This document shows, piece by piece, positions 8,670 through 17,785 of a stretch of 45,138 nt of DNA. The stretch comes from Bryobacteraceae bacterium (lineage in GTDB: Bacteria > Acidobacteriota > Terriglobia > Bryobacterales > Bryobacteraceae): assembly GCA_030041985.1 (NCBI GenBank), contig JASIAM010000008.1, positions 1 through 45,138 on the forward strand, given 5' to 3'. Below the pieces are notes generated by a model. The model was not told the origin of the DNA, searched no databases, and was given only the letters and a program-made list of their open reading frames with translations. The translations under genes were made by a program, and so were the position numbers. Position 1 is the first letter of the stretch; every line of letters starts with the position of its first letter.

Positions 8670-9370
8670 GTCACAAAATCATTCGAACAATTCCGCGGGC
8701 GGACGCCGGAACGGTAGGTGTGTTGGGCGCTTGCGGCGTCGCTACGGTGCATGAGGCGCAAGGGCGCACCGGGCTGCTGCGTCCTTACATGCGGCCGATT
8801 TATCCCACAGCCCGCGTGGCCGGCACTGCGGTTACCATCTCCATAGCGCCTGGCGATAACCTGATGATTCACGCTTCCATCGAAATCTGCAAGCCCGGCG
8901 ACGTGCTCGTGGTGGCGCCGACTTCGGAATGCACCGATGGGTACTTCGGCGAATTGCTGGGAGTTTCGTGCCAGGCGCACGGAATCACGGGTCTCATCAT
9001 CGATGCGGGCGTGCGGGACACCGCGGAATTGACGGCCATGAATTTTCCGGTGTGGTCGAAAGCGGTGAGTTCGCAAGGCACCGTGAAGAACGTCCCGGGC
9101 GACGTCAATATTCCGGTGGTGTGCGCGGGGGCGCTGGTGAACCCCGGCGATGTCATCGTCGGCGACGCCGATGGCGTTGTGGTTGTAGCACGCGAGCGGG
9201 CCGTGGAAGTGGCGCGCGCGGCGGAGCAGCGTATCGCGAAAGAAGAGAAAAGCCGCGAACGCCTGCGCAGAGGCGAGCTCGGTCTCGATTTCTACGGCCT
9301 GCGCGCCAAACTGACGGAGCTCGGCGTGGAGTTTGTGGAGAGCGCCGAGAGTGTGGCGTCGGTGAAATAG
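8666..9370 (+). CDS. ligK: 4-carboxy-4-hydroxy-2-oxoadipate aldolase/oxaloacetate decarboxylase
   Basis: A 234-residue class II aldolase of the RraA-like fold, also called GalC. It cleaves CHA to pyruvate and oxaloacetate and can decarboxylate oxaloacetate. Recognisable blocks are [16 protein letters not shown] near the N-terminus, [16 protein letters not shown], and [12 protein letters not shown] with the Arg-Asp pair that binds substrate and metal, followed by [20 protein letters not shown]. The product of galB is its substrate and the genes overlap by 4 bp, so the order reflects the pathway. A hairpin follows before the next gene. Confidence 0.93.
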   Translation: MSHKIIRTIPRADAGTVGVLGACGVATVHEAQGRTGLLRPYMRPIYPTARVAGTAVTISIAPGDNLMIHASIEICKPGDVLVVAPTSECTDGYFGELLGVSCQAHGITGLIIDAGVRDTAELTAMNFPVWSKAVSSQGTVKNVPGDVNIPVVCAGALVNPGDVIVGDADGVVVVARERAVEVARAAEQRIAKEEKSRERLRRGELGLDFYGLRAKLTELGVEFVESAESVASVK

Positions 9371-9384
9371 TGATCTTGGTAGCG

Positions 9385-9411
9385 CCGGCGGCCTTCACCG
9401 CCGGTGTTTTT
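9385..9411 (+). terminator. GC hairpin with T tract between ligK and ligC
   Basis: A perfect 7-bp stem, CCGGCGG (9385-9391) with CCGCCGG (9398-9404), has a 6-base loop and is followed by TGTTTTT. It looks like a weak rho-independent terminator or a processing/attenuation element inside the catabolic operon. It could equally be one copy of a dispersed GC-rich intergenic palindrome. Confidence 0.5.
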
Positions 9412-9437
9412 CGGGTTTAGCGAGGAAACCAACATAT

Positions 9438-10406
9438 ATGAAGGTAGGACTGGCAGGTCAAGGCGCATTCGGCATCAAACATCTGGAAGCCATCCAGAAC
9501 ATTCCGGGCATCGAGGTAATCACTTTGGTAGGGGGCAGCCCGGCTTCCACCGAAGAGGTGGCGAAGAAATTTCATATTCCCCATTGGACAAGCGACTTGG
9601 CGGAAAGCCTGAAGCAACCTGGGCTCGAAGCCGTGATTCTGGCGAGTCCCACGCAGATGCACGCCAAGCAGGGAGTCGCGTGCATGCGCGCCGGTAAGCA
9701 TGTGCAGATCGAAATTCCCGTTTCCGATTCGCTCGCCGATGCCGAGTTGCTGCTAAAGACGCAGCAGAAAACCGGTGTCCTCTGCATGGGCGGCCACACA
9801 CGCCGTTTCAATCCTAGCCATCAGTTTATTCATAAGCGGATCACTGCCGGCGAATTGAAGATCCAGCAAATGGATGTGCAGACTTACTTTTTCCGCCGCA
9901 CCAACATGAACGCCGCCGGCAAGCCACGAAGCTGGACGGATCACTTGCTCTGGCACCACGCCTGCCACACGGTAGATCTTTTCATGTACCAAACAGGCGA
10001 AACTGTTTCCGAGTGTTATGCGCTCCAAGGGCCGAAGCATCCGGACCTGGGCATCGCCATGGACATGAACATTGTGATGAAAGTGCCGTCCGGAGCGATC
10101 TGCACGCTGTCTCTGTCCTTCAATAACAACGGGCCTTTGGGCACTTTCTTCCGCTACATCTGCGACAACGGCACCTACATCGCGCGCTATGACGAATTGG
10201 TGGATGGTTATCAGAAGCCCATCGACGTGTCGAAGGTAGATGTATCGATGAACGGCATCGAACTACAGGATCGGGAATTCTTCGCCGCTATAAAAGAAGG
10301 CCGCAAACCGAATGCCGATATCACGCAGGTGGTTCCTGCCATGCAGGTATTGGACAAGCTGGAGCGGATTCTGGAAAGGGAACGGCAGGGCCGCGCCGCG
10401 AGCTAG
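9438..10406 (+). CDS. ligC: 4-carboxy-2-hydroxymuconate-6-semialdehyde dehydrogenase, LigC type (Gfo/Idh/MocA fold)
   Basis: A 322-residue NAD(P)-dependent oxidoreductase. The Rossmann motif GLAGQGAFGIKH lies at residues 4-15, followed by ASPTQMHAKQG, KHVQIEIPVSDS, GHTRRFNPSHQ, QMDVQTYFFRRTNMNA, WHHACHTVDLF and DVSMNGIELQDREF. This is a close pattern match to LigC from protocatechuate 4,5-cleavage, which oxidises the CHMS hemiacetal to 2-pyrone-4,6-dicarboxylate. Its product would need a lactonase (LigI), not found here, to reach the GalB/LigK step. It is probably co-transcribed with galB-ligK unless the hairpin at 9385 stops transcription. Confidence 0.92.
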   Translation: MKVGLAGQGAFGIKHLEAIQNIPGIEVITLVGGSPASTEEVAKKFHIPHWTSDLAESLKQPGLEAVILASPTQMHAKQGVACMRAGKHVQIEIPVSDSLADAELLLKTQQKTGVLCMGGHTRRFNPSHQFIHKRITAGELKIQQMDVQTYFFRRTNMNAAGKPRSWTDHLLWHHACHTVDLFMYQTGETVSECYALQGPKHPDLGIAMDMNIVMKVPSGAICTLSLSFNNNGPLGTFFRYICDNGTYIARYDELVDGYQKPIDVSKVDVSMNGIELQDREFFAAIKEGRKPNADITQVVPAMQVLDKLERILERERQGRAAS

Positions 10407-10459
10407 TGCGCAAACAGGCTTACCCGCGGCAAATCCTAAACGATCCGCCAAAAATTGTC

Positions 10460-11428
10460 TCAGACATGGTTTACGGAAAAGACTTCGATCAGGTCGAGGT
10501 CTTTTCCCTTTTCGGCGCCGCCCATTACCAGAATCGATCGGCCGTCCGCCACAGCCCGGTGCGCAACGCGCGGCGTTCCGCTGCCGGCTTTTTCCCAGCC
10601 CTGTTCCGAGCGGTTCAGACGGTACAACGTGCCATCGGCCACGCTCACATACAGGCGGTTAGCATCTACGGCGGCAGCCGGGGCGAACGGGTTGACGCCG
10701 GAGCCGGGTAGCGCAGGTCCCTTCGTCCAGGCTTTGGTCCGCGGATCGTAAATATCCACCTCGCCCACTACGTTACCGGCATCAGTGATGCCGCCCATGA
10801 CCCACATCCGGCCTTGGTAGGCGGCGGCAATCAACGCGCGCCGGCGGAACGGCTGCGGCGCGCTTTTCCATTCCAGCCTGGGTGCGGAAAGGTCAAGTGT
10901 TAATATCGTTTGGGACCAATGTTGGCCGGCACTTCCTTCCATGTCCCAGCCGCCAGTGACGATTAGTTGATCGCCGATGACGACAACATCATGCGAGGAA
11001 CGCGGTTCGGGCATGGGCGGAAGAGCTTCCCACATGGCAGACGCGGGATCGAAGCGGGCGCAATCGGCAACCGAGAAGTTATCGGCGGGCTGCCCCGGCT
11101 GGTTGCGTGGCATCATGCCGCCGATCCGATAGATTTTGCCGGCGTGCGTGGCCAGGTTCATCCCTTGCAAACCGGGACCGCCGGGCAGTTCTTCCCACTT
11201 GCCGGGGGCAGCGAAGTTCATGCGAAAGAACTTTCCGGAGACGGCGCCGGTGGAATACGAATGCGTCTCCGCCACGTGCCCGCCGTAGATGTAGAGCCAG
11301 CCCCCGCTGGCAACGGCGCCAAAGCTGGCCGCGGCCTCAGGCATGACGCCGAAACTCACCTCAGCCAAGACCGCACTGGCCACAGAGGCAGCCACCATCC
11401 AGATTATTCGAGAAGATTGCCATTTCAT
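10460..11428 (-). CDS. Secreted kelch-repeat beta-propeller protein
   Basis: A 322-residue protein with an N-terminal signal-like helix (RIIWMVAASVASAVLA) and repeated kelch blades. Glycine pairs and spaced tryptophans recur: LYIYGGH, IYRIGGMMP, LIVTGGWDM, MWVMGGITD, ILVMGGAEK, each followed by WE or WT segments. Kelch propellers bind proteins or sugars, or carry enzymatic centres; no catalytic residues of galactose oxidase are evident. The ATG at 11428 is preferred over the one at 11440 because AAGGG sits about 6 bp upstream. Transcribed alone, divergent from the S55 gene. Confidence 0.8.
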   Translation of the reverse strand: MKWQSSRIIWMVAASVASAVLAEVSFGVMPEAAASFGAVASGGWLYIYGGHVAETHSYSTGAVSGKFFRMNFAAPGKWEELPGGPGLQGMNLATHAGKIYRIGGMMPRNQPGQPADNFSVADCARFDPASAMWEALPPMPEPRSSHDVVVIGDQLIVTGGWDMEGSAGQHWSQTILTLDLSAPRLEWKSAPQPFRRRALIAAAYQGRMWVMGGITDAGNVVGEVDIYDPRTKAWTKGPALPGSGVNPFAPAAAVDANRLYVSVADGTLYRLNRSEQGWEKAGSGTPRVAHRAVADGRSILVMGGAEKGKDLDLIEVFSVNHV

Positions 11429-11582
11429 ACAACCCTTCATTCCGCATTTTCGCAGTTTTCTTCGGCTGGGTCCTCTGTTTCGGAGGCAATTCGGTCACCA
11501 GTATTATCTTGTATAAGAAAGAGTTCGCCCGGCCCTCGGAAACCCGCGGTGTACAATAGGACTAACTGGAGCTGTCAATTAC

Positions 11583-13466
11583 ATGAATGTGCGAATTGCC
11601 GCGGTCCTGTTGGGCGCCGCGGCTGGTGCGCTGTCCGCAGCCGCAGCGGAGGCGCCACGAGCTTCTATCGTGGATCGCCCGAAAGCCGGCAAAGTCGAAA
11701 TCATGCCGCTCAAGGACATCAAGCCCGGCATGAAGGCTACCGCGTGGACCGTCTTCCAAGGGACAGTCCCCGAACCCGTTCCGGTCGAAATTGTCGGCCG
11801 CTGGAAAAACCAGTGGGGGCCGAATCAGGATGTGATCATCGGCAAAATGGGCGGCAAGGCCATTCGCACCAATGTCGCTGGAGGCATGAGCGGCAGCCCC
11901 GTATATATTGATGGCAAGCTCATTGGCGCAATCGCGTTGCGCTTGAGTGTCTTTTCCCCGGATGCCGTCTGCGGGATTACCCCGATCGAAGAAATGCTGG
12001 ATATCAACGACTTCGATAAATCTCGTCCTTTCGACGCTAAGACGCCGGAGAAGCTGAAATCTGCTCAAGCCGGAGACGCTGCTTCCGGCAATTCCATGCT
12101 CCAGCAACTCGTCAGTGCGGGCGGCGCCGCGGGCCTCATTCCACAGAATCCCATGATGGTGCCCATTGAAACGCCCCTCACCTTTTCCGGATTCAGCGAA
12201 GCCACAATTTCTGCGTTCACTCCCTTGCTCCACGAGATGGGCATAACGGCTGTGCAAAGCGGCGGCGCCGGCAGCGCGCTTCATACCAACAAGCCTGCCC
12301 CAGGATGGGAAAATTCTTTGAATCCCGGCGACCCCATCGCCGGTGTCCTGGTGGATGGCGACAAAAGCATCACCGGACTGGGCACGGTCACCTATAACGA
12401 TGGCCATCGCGTACTCGCATTCGGCCATCCTTTCTTTAACCTCGGGCCCATCGACATGCCCATGAGCAAAGGCGAAGTGCTCATGACGCTTGCCTCGCAA
12501 TACCAACCCAACAAAATGGCCAATGCCACCGAGATCGTGGGCGCGCTTCACCAGGATCGCCACAGCGGCATCATGGGTATCCTGGGCAGTGAATCGAAAA
12601 TGATTCCGGTCAGCGTCCGTGTGCGGGCGCTTCGGGAAGACGAAAGCGTTGCCCGCGAGAAAAACTTCCACTTCAATGTCTTCGTCCATGAGAAGTGGAC
12701 GCCCAGCCTCATGATGATGACCTTGGCCGACACGCTCTCCGATCTGAACGAGTTTACCGACGAGGCCACCTATCGCCTGGCGGGCAAGATCGAGATGAAG
12801 GGTGGCAGCGGCCTCTCTCTCTCGACCATGCAGGCTTCTGGCGAACTGCCCGTGCCCGCGCCCACGATGCTGGCCACCTGGTGGGGCGATAAGTTCAATC
12901 GCCTGTACCTGAATAACGTCAATTCACCGGATATCGAGCGCGTCAGCGTCACCGTGGACTTGTTACCCGAGCGCCGCATCGCCGCCATTGAAAACGCGTG
13001 GGTCGGCAGCCCTGACGTGCGCCCTGGCGATGTAGTGCCGGTCAAGGTATTTCTGCAGCCCTATCGCGGAGGGACCATCGAGCGTGAATTCAAAATCAAA
13101 ATACCTGAAGGCATTGCCCGCGGCGATCATCGCATCGTGCTGAGCGACGCCGATACCGTCAACCGCATGCAGAATATCGCCGGCATGGCCAACCGCTTTC
13201 TGGATCTGCCGGAGACGGTCTCGCTCATTAACCAGGAGCGCAGCAACAACAAACTGTACGTTTCGCTGGTGGAATCGAGTCCCACCGCTTACCTGGATGA
13301 CAAAACTCTGCCGAGCCTGCCCTCCTCCGTGTTGAACGTAATGCAGGCCGGGCGCGCTGCCACCCGGAGCGTGGTCACATCTCCGGAAACCGCGACCGAG
13401 CAGATGGCGCTCCCCTTTGATTACGTGGTCACCGGCAGCTACTCGCTGCGGATTCACGTGGATTAG
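11583..13466 (+). CDS. SpoIVB/peptidase S55-domain exported protein
   Basis: A 627-residue protein with a short signal peptide (ending near LSAAAAEA). The S55 region includes IKPGMKATAWTVFQGTVPEPVPVEI, GGMSGSPVYIDGKLIGAIAL with the presumed catalytic serine in GMSGSP, and GHRVLAFGHPFF. In Bacillus SpoIVB the S55 serine protease triggers sporulation signalling; the acidobacterial homologues are longer, non-sporulation proteins of unknown role. The C-terminal 300 residues are beta-rich without a recognised domain. It precedes the propeller gene by 42 bp and the pair is probably co-expressed at the envelope. Confidence 0.82.
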   Translation: MNVRIAAVLLGAAAGALSAAAAEAPRASIVDRPKAGKVEIMPLKDIKPGMKATAWTVFQGTVPEPVPVEIVGRWKNQWGPNQDVIIGKMGGKAIRTNVAGGMSGSPVYIDGKLIGAIALRLSVFSPDAVCGITPIEEMLDINDFDKSRPFDAKTPEKLKSAQAGDAASGNSMLQQLVSAGGAAGLIPQNPMMVPIETPLTFSGFSEATISAFTPLLHEMGITAVQSGGAGSALHTNKPAPGWENSLNPGDPIAGVLVDGDKSITGLGTVTYNDGHRVLAFGHPFFNLGPIDMPMSKGEVLMTLASQYQPNKMANATEIVGALHQDRHSGIMGILGSESKMIPVSVRVRALREDESVAREKNFHFNVFVHEKWTPSLMMMTLADTLSDLNEFTDEATYRLAGKIEMKGGSGLSLSTMQASGELPVPAPTMLATWWGDKFNRLYLNNVNSPDIERVSVTVDLLPERRIAAIENAWVGSPDVRPGDVVPVKVFLQPYRGGTIEREFKIKIPEGIARGDHRIVLSDADTVNRMQNIAGMANRFLDLPETVSLINQERSNNKLYVSLVESSPTAYLDDKTLPSLPSSVLNVMQAGRAATRSVVTSPETATEQMALPFDYVVTGSYSLRIHVD

Positions 13467-13508
13467 AACCATCCCGAAACCGTTGCGGCTCACAAACGAA
13501 CGCTTCGC

Positions 13509-15713
13509 ATGAATCACTTTTTCCGTTCGAAATTCGCTGTGCTGCTCTTTTGCGCGGCGCTCTCCGCCTTATATGCGGGGCAAACCCGCGTCTGGTCGCA
13601 AGGCGACTTCACTGATTTTCAAAAGGGCGTACTGAAGAATCTCTCTCTACGCAGCGACGGAATTCTTACCTTGGCCCCCCGCTCCAATGAATTCTACGAT
13701 TCCTCCGCCATGTACCTCTGGGGATTGGCGCGCGATTCCAAAGGCAATCTATATGCCGGCGGGGGTACCGGCGCAAAGCTCTACCGCATCGCCCCGGATG
13801 GCAAGGGAAAGATGCTGGCTGAGCTGGACGCGCTCGAAATCCACGCGGTTGCCCTCGATTCCAAAGATCGCATCTATGTCGCCACGGCTCCCGATGGCAA
13901 GGTCTACCGCGTCAGCTCCGGTGGAAAGCCCGAAGTTTTCTACGATCCGAAATCCAAATACATCTGGGCGCTGGCCTTCGACCGCCAGGACAATCTGTTT
14001 GTGGCCACCGGTGATCCGGGCGAAATCCATCGCGTGGCGCCGGATGGCACTGGCAAAGTTTTCTTTCGCTCCGAAGAAACCCACGTGCGCTCCCTCGCTC
14101 TCGATGCGCAGGGAAACCTGATCGCTGGCACCGACCCCGGCGGCCTCGTATTGCGCATCTCGCCCGCCGGGGAAGGCTTCGTGCTCTATCAGATGTCAAA
14201 GCCGGAAGTCACCGCGGTGGCGCTGGCACCGGATGGCTCCATCTACGCCGCCAGTGTAGGATCGCGCCAGACAGGAGCGCCGCCCCCGCCGGCTCCCGCG
14301 CCTGCGCCTCCTCCCCCCCAGATCACTGTCAGCGCCGGAGGCATTCAGGTCGCCCCGCGTCAGGCCGCTCCGTCCTCTCTACTGAGGTCCGCTCCGGTCC
14401 CAGTCACCGGCGGCAGCGAAGTCTATCGCATCGCTTCTGATGGTGAGCCGCATCGCATGTGGGGTAATTCGCAGGATGTCGTGTACGCCATAGCGTTCGA
14501 TGCCGCTGGCCGCGCCCTGCTCGGCACCGGTAACAAGGGCAACATTTATCGTATCGAGTCTCCCACTACTTACACCGCTCTGCTCACCGTTCCTGCCACT
14601 CAGGTCACGGCATTCCAGTCAGGCGCGGATGGGCGCCTTTATGCGGCTGCGGGTAACGTGGGCAAAATCTATGAAATCGATGCCACGCCCGAATCGCAGG
14701 GCACCATCGAAAGTGATCTCTTCGATGCCGGCCTGTTCACCCGCTGGGGACGCCTCAGCTTCGATGCCAAAACCAACGGTGCCCAGATTTCTATTCAAAC
14801 CCGCAGCGGCAATCTCGACCAGCCGCAGAAAAACTGGAGTCCCTGGTCCGCGCCCATTTCCGATCCCAAGGGATCTGCGATCACGTCACCCCCTGCCCGC
14901 TTCCTGCAGTGGAAAGCCACCCTCACCGCTTCCTCCGGCTCCTCCCCGGAACTGGACTCCGTAGACGTCGCATATCTGCCCAAGAACGTCGAGCCGCGCG
15001 TTGAGAAAATCGAGATCACTCCCGCCAATTACAAGTTCCCTCCGCCATCCGGATTTTCGGCCCCTTCCACGCTGAATTTACCGGCCCTGAGCCTGAACAA
15101 CCGCCAGTCCGCGCGCGGTGAGTCCAACGCACCTGCCGAAATTCCCTCTACCAGCACTCCGGCGATGCAATACGCCAAGGGCTGGATCGGAGCGCGTTGG
15201 GTGGCGGGCGATCCCAATGGCGATTCCCTGATCTTCATCTTGGAGATTCGCGGCATTAACGAGAGCGAGTGGAAGCCGCTCAAAGACAAACTAACCGAGA
15301 AATACTACTCCTGGGATTCGACGGCCTTTCCCGACGGTCAGTACGTGTTGCGCATCACCGCTTCGGACGCTCCTTCAAACCCGCCGGACCAGGCGCTCAC
15401 CGGCCATCTTATAAGCGAGCCTTTTCTCATCGACAACACTCCACCCAAAATCACCGCGCTCACCGCGGCGCGCAACGGAACAAAGCTGGAAATCCACTGG
15501 CACGCAGCCGACGCGCTGAGTAATCTCACTATGGCCGAGTACTCGCTCGATGGCGGAGACTGGACGGCCGCCGCGCCTAACGGCGGCATCTCAGACTCCC
15601 CGGAACTTGACTACTCGCTCACTGTGGATGCCCCACCCGGCGAACACACCATCGCCGTCCGAGTCGAAGACGCCTACGACAACCAGTCAGTCGAAAAGAC
15701 AGTGCTGAAGTAA
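13509..15713 (+). CDS. Exported beta-propeller protein with C-terminal Ig/fibronectin-like domains
   Basis: A 734-residue protein with an N-terminal signal peptide (FRSKFAVLLFCAALSALYAG). Residues ~60-390 contain NHL/SMP-30-like propeller blades with the recurring pattern SKGNLYAGGGTGAKLYRI and KDRIYVATAPDGKVYRV. A proline-rich insert (PPPPAPAPAPPPP, ~255-268) splits the propeller. The C-terminal third has two beta-sandwich-like modules (DPNGDSLIFILEIRG; FLIDNTPPKITAL). No catalytic residues are evident. It directly follows the S55 gene, so a shared envelope or extracellular function is likely but unknown. Confidence 0.75.
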   Translation: MNHFFRSKFAVLLFCAALSALYAGQTRVWSQGDFTDFQKGVLKNLSLRSDGILTLAPRSNEFYDSSAMYLWGLARDSKGNLYAGGGTGAKLYRIAPDGKGKMLAELDALEIHAVALDSKDRIYVATAPDGKVYRVSSGGKPEVFYDPKSKYIWALAFDRQDNLFVATGDPGEIHRVAPDGTGKVFFRSEETHVRSLALDAQGNLIAGTDPGGLVLRISPAGEGFVLYQMSKPEVTAVALAPDGSIYAASVGSRQTGAPPPPAPAPAPPPPQITVSAGGIQVAPRQAAPSSLLRSAPVPVTGGSEVYRIASDGEPHRMWGNSQDVVYAIAFDAAGRALLGTGNKGNIYRIESPTTYTALLTVPATQVTAFQSGADGRLYAAAGNVGKIYEIDATPESQGTIESDLFDAGLFTRWGRLSFDAKTNGAQISIQTRSGNLDQPQKNWSPWSAPISDPKGSAITSPPARFLQWKATLTASSGSSPELDSVDVAYLPKNVEPRVEKIEITPANYKFPPPSGFSAPSTLNLPALSLNNRQSARGESNAPAEIPSTSTPAMQYAKGWIGARWVAGDPNGDSLIFILEIRGINESEWKPLKDKLTEKYYSWDSTAFPDGQYVLRITASDAPSNPPDQALTGHLISEPFLIDNTPPKITALTAARNGTKLEIHWHAADALSNLTMAEYSLDGGDWTAAAPNGGISDSPELDYSLTVDAPPGEHTIAVRVEDAYDNQSVEKTVLK

Positions 15714-15738
15714 CTGATAACCGCAGACTGACAGCTTC

Positions 15739-16923
15739 TCACCAAAAGTACGTCTTCACCACTTTGGGCGACGCCGGCGCCCCGGCAATCACCTTCACAT
15801 GCAGCACTAATTGCAGATTCTTCTGCTGCCACCCGCGAGGGGCCGCATGCAGCGCTTCGGCCATCAGGTCCGCATTGCTCACCAGATCCGCCGCAGCGTC
15901 TGTGCCGTACTGCGTAATGCCTGCCACTTCGACCAGCATGGCGTGGGTTTCCGGATGGAATACGCGCGAAACAATCGCGTAGTCTTCATCAGTGCGCCTG
16001 TCCGGAGGCAGGTTGGGGAGAGACCATGCTGTGGGTGCGCCATTATCGGTAATACCCACCGGCCGCCGCGTGCCATCGATGAAAAAGCGCATCTCGCGGC
16101 TGATTTCCCGCCAGCGCGTGTATGAGTAGCCCACCAGAATTGCGGGGCCAGTGCGCAAATCCTGAAACGAAACGTCGTTGCCTACCTTCAGCCGGAAAGG
16201 CCGCCTGCGCCGCGTCAGCATTACCGATAGCCGCGAGATGGCGATCAGGTCGCCCCCACCCACGAATTGATCGGTAAGCGGCACAAAATCTTCCGGGCGC
16301 GGCGTGGGGTGGGCATCGCGGTCTAGGCCATACACCGGCACGTACGCGGCGCAGAGCAGCACGGGCGCGGTCCCGGTAAGAACTGGCGCCCAGAACTGAT
16401 CGATCGGGGTGTTCGCCGGCCTGCTGGCCAACCACATGATTCCGGCGCCGGAAAAACACAGCAGCGCGGCTAGCGCCACGATGCGCGGCCCCCTCGCGGC
16501 TGGGCGTTGTGGAGTTGGCGCTTGAATAATGGGAAGCGCCGGCGGCGGTTCCGGCGCGGGGAGCACCGCTTCTGCTGAGCGAAATTCGGGCACATAGGCG
16601 CCCAGCGGAAGTTCGATGCGGAGCGGGTTACGCGCTCCTTCGTCGGCATAGTAAAGACCCAGTCGCTTGCGAACCTCTCCCGCTTTCACCCGCACCGTAG
16701 CGTCTTCACCGGGATCGTAGTCAGTCGAGCGGCCGAAGACTTCTATTCCGATGGTCCGCTCCTTCAGCAAGTCGGCTTGCCCGTTCAGAGCATGCTCTAC
16801 CACATATTTCAGGAAATCCTGGCTCCGCCTGCTGGCGCGAAACTCGGGGCTTGCGAGCACGCGCTCCAATTCCTCGCGGATGACAGTGGCGGAAATCTGC
16901 AGTGGCCGGCCGGCTTCAGCCAT
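15739..16923 (-). CDS. Winged-helix-like N-terminal protein with single membrane anchor
   Basis: A 394-residue protein. The N-terminal ~110 residues carry SRRSQDFLKYVVEHALNG, LKERTIGIEVFGR, DYDPGEDATVRVKAGEVRKRL and a final wing-like strand LPLGAYVPEF, the pattern of a domain family expanded in Acidobacteria and thought to bind DNA. A proline-rich linker leads to one transmembrane helix (IVALAALLCFSGAGIMWL) and a ~220-residue extracytoplasmic C-terminal domain that I do not recognise. The topology suggests a one-component membrane sensor. The ATG at 16923 has GGAG 6 bp upstream and is preferred over 16947. It is divergent from an ABC exporter, a possible target. Confidence 0.75.
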   Translation of the reverse strand: MAEAGRPLQISATVIREELERVLASPEFRASRRSQDFLKYVVEHALNGQADLLKERTIGIEVFGRSTDYDPGEDATVRVKAGEVRKRLGLYYADEGARNPLRIELPLGAYVPEFRSAEAVLPAPEPPPALPIIQAPTPQRPAARGPRIVALAALLCFSGAGIMWLASRPANTPIDQFWAPVLTGTAPVLLCAAYVPVYGLDRDAHPTPRPEDFVPLTDQFVGGGDLIAISRLSVMLTRRRRPFRLKVGNDVSFQDLRTGPAILVGYSYTRWREISREMRFFIDGTRRPVGITDNGAPTAWSLPNLPPDRRTDEDYAIVSRVFHPETHAMLVEVAGITQYGTDAAADLVSNADLMAEALHAAPRGWQQKNLQLVLHVKVIAGAPASPKVVKTYFW

Positions 16924-17047
16924 ACCTAACTCCACCGCCAGCCCCAATCATCCTTTGATTATAGGGTCTTTCCAAAACCAGACTAGCGGTTCCACGGACC
17001 AAGCCGGCGGTGCGCGCCAACCGGCTGCGGCTCGTACACTAAGAAAG

Positions 17048-17785
17048 ATGGTCCTGTCTGTCCACCAATTGTCGAAACGCTATGGCGATCTGGCCGCGGT
17101 AGATGGTGTGTCGTTCGATGTGCGCCGCGGCGAAATCGTCGGCCTGCTGGGGCCCAATGGGGCAGGCAAAACTACTTCGATCAACATGATTCTGGGCGTG
17201 CTCGAGCCCAGCGGTGGTGCTATTACCATCGATGGTATCGACCTCGCCAAACATCGCACACGCGCCCTGGAACGCACAAATTTCACGGCTGTTTACGCGC
17301 AGCTACCGGGAAATCTCACGGTGGAAGAGAACCTGCGCGTGTTCGGACTCATTTACGGCGTGCCTCATTTGCGCGAGCGCATTGAGGCGCTCTTGCGCCG
17401 CTTCGATCTGGAAGGCCTGCGCAAAATCAAATGCGGAGTGCTTTCGAGCGGCGAACAGACTCGTGTTTCGCTCGCGAAAGCGATGCTCAACGATCCGCAA
17501 CTGCTTCTTCTTGATGAACCGACGGCGTCGCTCGATCCAGCCACAGCGCGCGATATCCGGGTGATGATACGCGAATTTGCCGCGGATGATTCCGCGGGCA
17601 TTCTTTGGACCTCGCACAATATGTACGAAGTGGAAGAGGTTTGCGATCGTGTTCTGTTCCTCTCGCATGGGAAAGTCCTGCTGGAGGGAAATCCCAAAAC
17701 CCTGCCGGCAGAGCACGGTTTGGAAACGCTGGAGGACCTTTTCATCACCGTGGCTCGCGAGCCCCTGGCCCTGGAGCGCACCTGA
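17048..17785 (+). CDS. ABC transporter ATP-binding protein (ABC-2 type exporter)
   Basis: A 245-residue ATPase. Walker A is GPNGAGKTTS (about residues 35-44), the signature is the variant LSSGEQTRVSLAKAML, Walker B is LLLLDEPTASLD, and the H-loop reads SHNMYEVEE. The ATG at 17048 starts the standard domain; the long upstream extension back to 16751 is antisense to the winged-helix gene and is not real. The permease gene follows immediately (TGA then TTG), forming a two-gene exporter operon. The substrate is unknown; a drug, lipid or polysaccharide are all possible. Confidence 0.93.
   Translation: MVLSVHQLSKRYGDLAAVDGVSFDVRRGEIVGLLGPNGAGKTTSINMILGVLEPSGGAITIDGIDLAKHRTRALERTNFTAVYAQLPGNLTVEENLRVFGLIYGVPHLRERIEALLRRFDLEGLRKIKCGVLSSGEQTRVSLAKAMLNDPQLLLLDEPTASLDPATARDIRVMIREFAADDSAGILWTSHNMYEVEEVCDRVLFLSHGKVLLEGNPKTLPAEHGLETLEDLFITVAREPLALERT

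Noticed and set aside
11562-12689. 375-codon minus-strand frame
   Set aside because: Antisense of the S55 gene, whose motifs (GMSGSP, AFGHPFF) are clear.
16751-17047. 99-codon N-terminal extension of the ABC ATPase
   Set aside because: It is antisense to the winged-helix gene, and the normal ABC domain begins at the ATG at 17048.
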